From the NCBI GenBank assembly GCA_964448935.1, contig CAYVBE010000002.1, positions 1 through 64,000 of the forward strand: 64,000 nt of DNA, written 5' to 3'. This DNA comes from CAYVBE01 sp964448935 (GTDB taxonomy: Bacteria > Planctomycetota > Brocadiia > SM23-32). How positions within the stretch are numbered: the first letter of the stretch is position 1; every line of letters starts with the position of its first letter. The notes below the pieces were generated by a model that had not been told where the DNA came from, did not search any database, and saw nothing but the letters and a program-made list of their open reading frames with translations. The translations under genes and the position numbers were made by a program. This document shows positions 18,084-24,249 of this stretch, piece by piece.

Positions 18084-18323
18084 GTGGCTGCACGAAGAAG
18101 AAGAAGAAGTAGTAGTAGACGCACCTCCGGCAAACGCTGCCGATTCTGCCGCGACCAGGTTGAGAAAGTGGATTACAAAGATGTGGACAGTCTGAAACGG
18201 CTTATGTCGGGCGAGGCTGCCATGTTTGGCAAGAAGCGGTCCGGCAATTGCTCGCGCCACCAGCGCATGGTCAAAGGCGCTATCAAGCGCGCGCGCTACC
18301 TTGCCCTGCTGCCCTACGAGTAA
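18084..18323 (+). CDS. rpsR: 30S ribosomal protein bS18
   Basis: Small-subunit protein that with S6 binds 16S rRNA on the platform. Residues from about 17 onward show the family: GKRCRFC, KVDYKDVDSLKRLM, then HQRMVKGAIKRARYLALLPY. The start is a GTG at 18084 with AGGGAG nine bases upstream, giving 79 residues; the open frame from 17826 is only a longer shadow. The N-terminus is a run of Arg and Ser (ARRRRRSSSRR). CRFC and a later NCSRH give a cysteine pattern reminiscent of zinc-binding S18 forms. Unusually, the gene is not beside rpsF, ssb or rplI but stands alone with its own promoter before dapA. Confidence 0.93.
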   Translation: MAARRRRRSSSRRTSGKRCRFCRDQVEKVDYKDVDSLKRLMSGEAAMFGKKRSGNCSRHQRMVKGAIKRARYLALLPYE

Positions 18324-18351
18324 AGGCGCACCCCGCCGGGCCGCCGTGCCG

Positions 18352-18380
18352 TTGACAATCCGCCGCGTCCAACCCATAAT
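18352..18380 (+). promoter_or_regulatory. dapA: Putative promoter of dapA
   Basis: A perfect TTGACA (18352-18357) and CATAAT (18375-18380) with a 17-nt spacer, about 130 nt before the dapA start and just after rpsR. The leader between 18388 and 18512 shows no recognised riboswitch. Confidence 0.65.
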
Positions 18381-18512
18381 AAGGCCCGGTCGCCGGGCAG
18401 AGCGGCAAAGTGGGCGGGCCTTGCAGTCGCGCGCCGTGGTTGACGCCGCAGCAGTGCCCGGTGGCTTGCGCAGTTGCCCCGTCTTTCTGCTCAAATCGGG
18501 AGTGTAGGCGCC

Positions 18513-19571
18513 GTGGTTGATAATCTTGAAGGTTGCTATACGGCCCTCGCCACGCCTATGAGCGCGGGGCAGCCGGACGAAGTTGACTACGAGGCCATGC
18601 GGCGCCTGGTCGAGTTCCAGGTGGCCGGCGGCGTCAGCGGCATACTGGCCGTCGGCACCACCGGCGAAAGCCCCGCCCTGAACTGGGAAGAGCACGCCCG
18701 CGTCATCATTAAAGTCCATCAATACGTCGCGGACCGTTGCCTGGTGATCGGCGGCACCGGCTCCAACTGCACCCGCGAGTCCCTCAGCAGCACCCACCAC
18801 GTCTGCGAGAACGGCATCGAGGCCGTCCTGCTGGTCGAGCCCTACTACAACGGGCCCAGCTCCATCGAGATCCGCAAGGAATACATGGAGCCGGTGGCCC
18901 GCGAGTTCCCCGACGTGGAGGTCATCCCCTACGTCATTCCCGGCCGTTCCGGCACGCAGATGCTCCCCGAGGACCTCGCCCTGCTCGCGCAGGACTGCCC
19001 CAACGTCAACTCCGTCAAGGAAGCCAGCGCCGACATCGAGAACATGCGGCGCACGCGCGAGTGCTGCGGCGCAGACTTCAGCATTCTGAGCGGCGACGAC
19101 GGCATGACCGCCCGGATGATGACGGACGAAGCCGTGGGAGCATGCGGCGTCGTCAGCGTGGTCTCCAACGTGGTGCCGGCGGCGGTGCAGCAGATGACGG
19201 AGGCGTTCCTCAACGGGGACGAGGAGGAGGGACGGCGGCTGGCCGAGGCGCTGCAGCCGCTGTTCGATATTGTGACCGTGAAGACGCAGGAGCCCAGCCC
19301 CTGGGGGGAGCGCCTGTGCAAGGCCCGCAATCCCCTGCCGATCAAGACGTTGATGTGCCTGCTGGGAATGCCGGTCGGCGGCGTGCGGCGGCCCCTGGGC
19401 AAGATGACACCCGCCGGGCTGGAGGTCGTGGCTCAGGCGGCCAAGAACGTCTGGCAGAAAAACCCGGAAATCCTCGAACCGATTGCAGCGGCGTTCGAGG
19501 TGGACATCGGGCAGCGCCTGACCGATCCCGATTGCCGCCGGGGTCTGGCCTATGACAGAGGGCAGTTCTGA
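18513..19571 (+). CDS. dapA: 4-hydroxy-tetrahydrodipicolinate synthase (DapA-type)
   Basis: Class I aldolase condensing pyruvate with aspartate semialdehyde in lysine and diaminopimelate synthesis. DapA hallmarks: AVGTTGESPALN, the catalytic tyrosine in EPYYNGPS, the Schiff-base lysine in NSVKEAS, LSGDDG, and NPLPIKTLMCLLGMPVGGVR. At 352 residues from the GTG at 18513 (GGGAG upstream) it is about 60 residues longer than typical DapA, with a longer C-terminal tail (from about residue 310) of unknown role. The open frame reaches back to a TTG at 18474 without similarity. It precedes pilT by 28 bp. Another DHDPS-family member at 33263 lacks these hallmarks and is probably catabolic. Confidence 0.88.
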   Translation: MVDNLEGCYTALATPMSAGQPDEVDYEAMRRLVEFQVAGGVSGILAVGTTGESPALNWEEHARVIIKVHQYVADRCLVIGGTGSNCTRESLSSTHHVCENGIEAVLLVEPYYNGPSSIEIRKEYMEPVAREFPDVEVIPYVIPGRSGTQMLPEDLALLAQDCPNVNSVKEASADIENMRRTRECCGADFSILSGDDGMTARMMTDEAVGACGVVSVVSNVVPAAVQQMTEAFLNGDEEEGRRLAEALQPLFDIVTVKTQEPSPWGERLCKARNPLPIKTLMCLLGMPVGGVRRPLGKMTPAGLEVVAQAAKNVWQKNPEILEPIAAAFEVDIGQRLTDPDCRRGLAYDRGQF

Positions 19572-19599
19572 CCCACCCCCAGACGGGAATAAAAGGGAC

Positions 19600-20709
19600 A
19601 TGGCAAAGCAGAAGCAAAAAGAGAACATACGGCTGGACGCGTTCTTCAACCAGATGCCCGACCTGGGCGCCAGCGACCTGCACCTGAAGGCCGACAATCC
19701 GCCGTTGTTCCGCGTGGACGGCTCCCTGCACCGCGCCAAATCGGAGGCGCTCTCGGGGGACCAGATAGAGTCGCTGGTCGGTGAGTTGCTGGGCAGCGAG
19801 ATGATGGCGGAGCTGTTCGAGAAAGGCAGCGTGGACCTGGGTCGGGACGTGGCCGGCGGTCGGGTGCGCATCAACGTCTTTCTGCAGAAGGGCCGCGTGG
19901 GTCTGGTGGCCCGCATGCTGGAGGACTACATACCCACGCTGGAAGAGCTGCACCTGCCGGATGCCCTGGAGCGTGTGGTAGACATAAAGCAGGGCCTTTT
20001 CCTGGTTTGCGGCATTACTGGGTCCGGCAAGTCCACCAGCCTGGCATCGCTCATCAACCTGATCAACAAGAGACACCGCTACCACATCCTGACCATCGAA
20101 GACCCGATCGAATACCTGCACCACGACGAAAAGAGCATCGTGAACCAGCGAGAGATCGGGCTGGACTGTCAGAGCTGGGAGGACGGGCTGCGCGCGGGTG
20201 TGCGGGAGGATCCTGACGTGATTCTGGTGGGCGAGATGCGGGACCAGGAGACCTTTCACGCCGGGCTTGTGGCGGCGGAGACCGGCCACCTGGTGTTCGG
20301 CACGCTCCACACCTCCAGTGCCGCCGGCACCATCGGGCGGATCCTGGACCTGTTCCCCACCGAGCGCCACTCGCTGATCCGCCAGAGCCTGGCCTTCAAC
20401 GTCCAGGGAATCCTGTGCCAGAAACTCGTCCCCTCTTTCCGCGAGGACATCAGCGTGGTGCCCGCAGTGGAACTGATGTTCACCAACGCCTCCATCCGGC
20501 AGGCCATCGAGGAAGGCGAGGACGAACGCATCAACGACCTCATCGGCGTCGGCACCCAGGAGGACATGAAAACCTGGACCGACTCGTTCGTCGAGATCAT
20601 CCAGGCCGGCTACGTCGAGAAGAAAGTGGCCATGCAGTACGCCCCCAATAAGGACGCCCTGGCCATGGCCCTGCGCGGCATAGACGTCGCCAAGCCGTCC
20701 ATCGGATAA
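19600..20709 (+). CDS. pilT: Type IV pilus retraction ATPase PilT
   Basis: Hexameric cytoplasmic ATPase that disassembles type IV pili, powering twitching. Its 369 residues carry a PAS-like N-domain (GASDLHLKADNPPLFRVDG), Walker A GITGSGKST (about 137-145), the Asp box TIEDPIEYLHH, Walker B VILVGEMRD and the His box HLVFGTLHT. The ATG at 19600 follows AAAAGGGAC; an earlier in-frame ATG at 19552 would overlap dapA. It is followed by a second, divergent member of the same ATPase family and a CvpA-like gene, forming a likely operon. No pilin or PilC gene is present nearby; the secretion operon at 56-64 kb is separate. Confidence 0.93.
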   Translation: MAKQKQKENIRLDAFFNQMPDLGASDLHLKADNPPLFRVDGSLHRAKSEALSGDQIESLVGELLGSEMMAELFEKGSVDLGRDVAGGRVRINVFLQKGRVGLVARMLEDYIPTLEELHLPDALERVVDIKQGLFLVCGITGSGKSTSLASLINLINKRHRYHILTIEDPIEYLHHDEKSIVNQREIGLDCQSWEDGLRAGVREDPDVILVGEMRDQETFHAGLVAAETGHLVFGTLHTSSAAGTIGRILDLFPTERHSLIRQSLAFNVQGILCQKLVPSFREDISVVPAVELMFTNASIRQAIEEGEDERINDLIGVGTQEDMKTWTDSFVEIIQAGYVEKKVAMQYAPNKDALAMALRGIDVAKPSIG

Positions 20710-20733
20710 CTTGTTAACGGACCCCCACGAAAC

Positions 20734-22542
20734 ATGGAAAAGCGACCCGGGCGGAAGGCGGTCTTGCTCGTAGCAGCACTTTTCACCTTGCTGGTCGTAG
20801 GCGCGGACCTGGCGGCCGCCCAGACGGAAGGGACGGAAGCCGCTGCCGCCTCCGAAGCCCCGGCGGAGCCCGGGCCCGAACCGGCCGCGCCCCCCGCCAC
20901 GGCTTCCCCGCCCTCAGTACCTCTCTACATGACCCCGGTCTGGCTGCTGCTTTTTGTCGGCGGCGTCGCCTTCTGGGTCTACGCCACCTCCTGGGTCAGC
21001 TTCGACGCCAAAGGCGTCGGTATGGCGGACCGCTGGTGGGCCGGCATCATGCTGGGCGCCGGGCTGGGGGGAGTCGTCCTCACACTGCTGATCCACGGAG
21101 CGGTCTCCCTGCTGCTGATCGCCATCGTGGCCGGCACGGCGATGGCCTACATCAAGAAGCGCAACCAGAAAGTGCCGGAACAGCACAGAATCTTCGGCGC
21201 GGGGCACCGGGCCTCTTTTCTGGACAAGATACCGCTGCTGGGCAAGGTGACCGGAGAATCTTCCGGCCCGGCCGTCGCGCTCTCCAGCTCGCAGGCCACG
21301 CTCGTGAACGAGCAGGGCCAGTCGCTCGACGATTTTCTGCAGGAGCACCCACAGCTTGCCGAAGCAGCCGCGCGGTTGCAGGATTTCCTTAGCCGGTGCG
21401 CCAACGCGCACGGGCAGCAAGCCAGTGTGGTGCCCTATGAGGACGGCTACGTCCTGCGGGTGCTGCTGGATGGCGTGCCCCAGAATCTGGAAGCTCTGGA
21501 CCCCGATACGGCCCGGCAGATGCTCTCCTGCGTCACGGCCTTCCTGGGGCTCAAGCGCCGCGCCGGCGCAAGCGCGCGGCTGAACGTCGAGTTCGGCGCC
21601 GGCAGCGGGGTGGAAGTCGGCGCGCGGCTGCGCTCCGGCGACGCCAGCCCCGCCGTGGTGTTCGACTTCCCCGAGTGGATGCCCAACCTCTACCAGGAGG
21701 GTCTGGAAGCGCTGGGTATGCACACGGCGCTGATCAAGCGGGTGAAGTCAGCCCTCCAGCAGGAGCGCGCCGCCGTGGTCATTTCCGGCGGACCGCGGTC
21801 CGGCAAGACCACCACGCTGCACGCCGCGGTGGACGAGATAGACATCTTCACCCACGAGGTGCTGTGGCTGGCGGAGGAGCCGGAGCACGATCTGGGCCAG
21901 GTCCGGCAGTTCCCGTTCTCCCGCGATGAGGATTTCAAAGACGTCTTCCCGGCCGTCATGCGTGAAGCGCCGCACGTTATCCTGATGGACGATCTGCAGA
22001 AGCCCGCGGAGGCCACGCTGCTGCTGGACTTCGCCGCCCGGGAAGGCAAGGTCCTCTGCGACATCGAAGCGCACGGAGCCTGCACCGCTCTGGCCCGGCT
22101 GGCCAAAATGGTGGACCCGCCGGATACCGTTGGCAAGTCGGTCACGTGCGTCACCTCCCAGGTGCTCGTGCGCAGGCTCTGCGTGCAGTGCCGGGAGCCC
22201 TTCGAGGCGGACCCCGAATCCGTCCAGAAACTCGGCCTCAGCGGCGAGAATCCCACCCTTTACAGGCCGGTCGGCTGCGAGGCGTGCCTCAACTCCGGGT
22301 ACCACGGGCGCATCGCCCTGTTCAGCATGCTCATCCTCACCGATCCGGTCAGGAGCGTGATGCGGGAGCCTTCCGTCACGCCGGCCGCCATACGCAAAGC
22401 CGCCGGCAAAAAAGCCTTCAGGACGCTCTACGAAGACGGAATCGGCAAGGTGGCGGGGGGCATCACCACGCTGGACGAAGTGCGGCGAGTGCTGAGGACC
22501 AAATCCCCCAACCGCAAATCAAGGAAAAACGCGAGACAATGA
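20734..22542 (+). CDS. Membrane-anchored GspE/PilB-like ATPase with altered catalytic motifs
   Basis: A 602-residue protein of the type II secretion/type IV pilus ATPase family. It starts with a signal-like helix (residues 1-29), an Ala/Pro/Glu-rich linker and hydrophobic segments near 66-86 and 104-140, then the ATPase (about 175-590). Family GspE and PilB are soluble, so membrane insertion is unusual. Walker A is intact (GGPRSGKTTT, about 352-361). The Walker B region reads HVILMDDLQKP instead of the usual VGEIRD, and the His box reads DIEAHGACTAL instead of a TLHTN-like block. The zinc-ribbon cysteines remain (CVQC near 483, CEAC near 515). It could be a regulatory or weak ATPase partner of PilT, 24 bp upstream. 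Start ATG 20734. Confidence 0.8.
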   Translation: MEKRPGRKAVLLVAALFTLLVVGADLAAAQTEGTEAAAASEAPAEPGPEPAAPPATASPPSVPLYMTPVWLLLFVGGVAFWVYATSWVSFDAKGVGMADRWWAGIMLGAGLGGVVLTLLIHGAVSLLLIAIVAGTAMAYIKKRNQKVPEQHRIFGAGHRASFLDKIPLLGKVTGESSGPAVALSSSQATLVNEQGQSLDDFLQEHPQLAEAAARLQDFLSRCANAHGQQASVVPYEDGYVLRVLLDGVPQNLEALDPDTARQMLSCVTAFLGLKRRAGASARLNVEFGAGSGVEVGARLRSGDASPAVVFDFPEWMPNLYQEGLEALGMHTALIKRVKSALQQERAAVVISGGPRSGKTTTLHAAVDEIDIFTHEVLWLAEEPEHDLGQVRQFPFSRDEDFKDVFPAVMREAPHVILMDDLQKPAEATLLLDFAAREGKVLCDIEAHGACTALARLAKMVDPPDTVGKSVTCVTSQVLVRRLCVQCREPFEADPESVQKLGLSGENPTLYRPVGCEACLNSGYHGRIALFSMLILTDPVRSVMREPSVTPAAIRKAAGKKAFRTLYEDGIGKVAGGITTLDEVRRVLRTKSPNRKSRKNARQ

Positions 22543-23243
22543 CAAGCTACTTCGCTATCCTGTTGGTGTTGGTTCTTCTGGGCGTCATGACGCACGCCGG
22601 CCTGCGCGACGGCGCCTTCTTTTCCGTGTACTCGTTGATGCGCAACGGGATCGCCTTCCTCGGCGCCCTGACCTTCTGCCGACCGCTGGGAGGGTTTGCT
22701 GCCAACCTCGCGGGCGGCGCGCCCCCTACGCGGAACTACTTTATCGCCCTCTCGTTCGCCTTTCTTGTGGGCGGTCTCATCATCTTCCTACGCTGGCTGA
22801 AGATCAAATTTGCCTTTCCCCAGGTGGAGTGTCCGAAGGCCATGGACTGGACCGTGGGGCCGGTAGCCGGCCTGCTGAACGGTATCGTCATAACGGGTGT
22901 CCTTCTTGTCGGCTGGTCCATGATGCCCTTCGTGAAATACATCCCCCGCGACCTGGGCCACGTAGAGGTCCGGCCCGCCGTGCTGGACACCGGAGAGCAT
23001 ATGTTGAAGACCTACGGGTTCATTGAACGGCGGATGGGCGGCAATGTGCCGTTTCTGCTCGAAGACGAGCCGATCGTTACCGACGCAGACGGGAACGGGC
23101 GCGTGGACCGCGGGGACAGCTATAAGGACCTGAATCGCAATGGCCGGTGGGACCGCGGATGGCTGTGGAAATACCACCATGCCGCCGACATACTGGTGCG
23201 AGACCTGGAGGCGCTAGACCTGTCCACCACGCCGGGATCCTGA
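22539..23243 (+). CDS. CvpA-like membrane protein with C-terminal EF-hand-like loops
   Basis: A 234-residue membrane protein with about four hydrophobic helices (near 4-20, 32-50, 68-85 and 105-125), resembling the CvpA/colicin V production family; the match is by topology and weak sequence, so moderate confidence. After the last helix is a soluble tail with two calcium-loop-like stretches: DADGNGRVDRGD (ligand pattern D-x-D-x-N-G-x-x-D-x-x-D) and DLNRNGRWD. These are not part of CvpA as I know it. The ATG overlaps the upstream ATPase stop by 4 bp (ATGA), so translation is coupled. The gene lies 31 bp before the broken pgsA. Confidence 0.65.
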   Translation: MTSYFAILLVLVLLGVMTHAGLRDGAFFSVYSLMRNGIAFLGALTFCRPLGGFAANLAGGAPPTRNYFIALSFAFLVGGLIIFLRWLKIKFAFPQVECPKAMDWTVGPVAGLLNGIVITGVLLVGWSMMPFVKYIPRDLGHVEVRPAVLDTGEHMLKTYGFIERRMGGNVPFLLEDEPIVTDADGNGRVDRGDSYKDLNRNGRWDRGWLWKYHHAADILVRDLEALDLSTTPGS

Positions 23244-23274
23244 CCCTTTCCGCCACTGCGGTATCCGGGAGGCG

Positions 23275-23847
23275 ATGCTGTTCACAATACCCAATGCCAT
23301 TGCGTTTGTGCGGCTCGCCCTCATACCTTTCATTCTTCATCTTTCCCATGCAACGGATGCCGCACACGTGGCGGTCGCAGCCGCCCTGTTCGGTCTGGCC
23401 GCCATCAGCGACTGAGTTGACGGCATGTTGGCCCGCCGGTTGGGAGCGCACAGCACCTTCGGCGTCATCTTTGACCCCCTGGTGGACAAGGTGATGGTGC
23501 TGGCGGTGCTGTTCGTCTTTGCCGACCTCGGCCTGGTGCCCACGTGGCTCGTCCTGCTCAACATGTTCCGGGAATTCCTGGTCTCCGCGGTGCGCTACGC
23601 CGCCAGCCGCGGCGGGCAGGTCGTCGGCGCCAACTGGATGGGCAAGACGAAGTTCGTGCTGCAGGTCCTCTTCATCCTGGCCGTCTACGCGCACATCCTG
23701 CTCACTTCTACGGAAACTGGCCTGCCCGGCGGCCGGGCCCTGCTCTTCTGGCTTCTGCTGGGCATAACGCTCCTGTCCTTCGCCTTCCTGGCCAACTTCA
23801 TCCGAATGAACCGCAGGGAAGTCTTGCACGAACCACAACAGGCCTGA
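23275..23847 (+). pseudogene. pgsA: CDP-diacylglycerol-glycerol-3-phosphate 3-phosphatidyltransferase, interrupted by in-frame TGA
   Basis: PgsA makes phosphatidylglycerol phosphate from CDP-diacylglycerol in the inner membrane. Reading from ATG 23275 (GGAGG just upstream) gives a typical start (LFTIPNAIAFVRLALIPF), 46 residues, then TGA at 23413-23415, then 143 residues in the same frame. The interruption sits inside the CDP-alcohol phosphotransferase signature: ISD-stop-VDGMLARRLG, with FDPLVDK completing it. In relatives this position is usually Trp (DWLDG) or another aromatic, so TGG to TGA is the simplest change. Total length (190 codons) fits the family and there is no other damage. TGA is a normal stop elsewhere here. 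A reinitiation product from ATG 23425 would lack the first catalytic Asp. Confidence 0.85.
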
Positions 23848-23882
23848 ATTACCCGCCGACGGCCCGCAAGCCGCCGATTTGC

Positions 23883-23910
23883 TTGACACTCACCCCCGGC
23901 AAATTACAAT
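23883..23910 (+). promoter_or_regulatory. Promoter of tRNA-Leu
   Basis: A perfect TTGACA (23883-23888) and TACAAT (23905-23910) with a 16-nt spacer. The mature tRNA 5' end is only 10 nt downstream of the -10 box, leaving almost no 5' leader. Confidence 0.75.
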
Positions 23911-23920
23911 AAAGAGCAGT

Positions 23921-24008
23921 GCGGATGTGGCGGAACAGGCAGACGCGCTAGGTTCAGGACCTAGTGGGCGAGTAGCCCATGGGGGTTCGAATCCCCCCAT
24001 CCGCACCA
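23921..24008 (+). tRNA. tRNA-Leu (anticodon CAG)
   Basis: Class II tRNA. Acceptor arms GCGGATG (23921-23927) and CATCCGC (23998-24004) pair fully. The anticodon arm CTAGG-TTCAGGA-CCTAG shows anticodon CAG. A long variable arm (TGGGC/GCCCA) and the T arm GGGGG-TTCGAAT-CCCCC are present. The CCA end is encoded (24006-24008). The body closely parallels E. coli tRNA-Leu(CAG). Confidence 0.97.
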
Positions 24009-24036
24009 TTTTTGTCCGGGACCGGACAAAAATGGT
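24005..24036. repeat. Perfect 15-bp inverted repeat starting at the tRNA-Leu discriminator base
   Basis: Arms 24005-24019 and 24022-24036 are exact reverse complements with a 2-nt centre. The left arm begins with the tRNA discriminator base and CCA and continues as TTTTTGTCCGG. In RNA it would fold as a GC-topped hairpin on five A-U pairs. There is no U-run after the hairpin, so it is not a classic terminator, though it could stop transcription or guide 3' processing. The remaining DNA up to 24173 shows no gene. Confidence 0.9.
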
Positions 24037-24173
24037 AGAGCAGGAGAGAGGAGCAAGTAGAGAACGACAACGAAACCTCCCGAGTACCCTTTTCCACACG
24101 CCCCACCGAGTTGCCTCTCCTGCGGTCCCCTTTCGACTATCTGCTCGTTTCCTCCCCCCTTCCCCTCTCTGGT

Positions 24174-24202
24174 TTGCGTCACTGTCCCCCCCGTGGTAGT
24201 CT
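24174..24202 (+). promoter_or_regulatory. Putative promoter of the six-hairpin glycosidase gene
   Basis: TTGCGT (24174-24179) and TAGTCT (24197-24202) with a 17-nt spacer, about 48 nt before the chosen ATG. Both boxes are imperfect. Confidence 0.35.
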
Positions 24203-24249
24203 GGCGCCTCTACTGACAAGCCGCGATGCCGATGAGGGGGAACATACTG

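Noticed and set aside
17958..19916. 652-codon open frame on the minus strand
   Set aside because: Antisense to rpsR, dapA and pilT, all confidently identified on the plus strand.
23413..23460. Selenocysteine at the pgsA TGA
   Set aside because: The position is not a redox site, relatives use an aromatic residue there, and only a weak 4-bp stem follows instead of a convincing bacterial SECIS hairpin.
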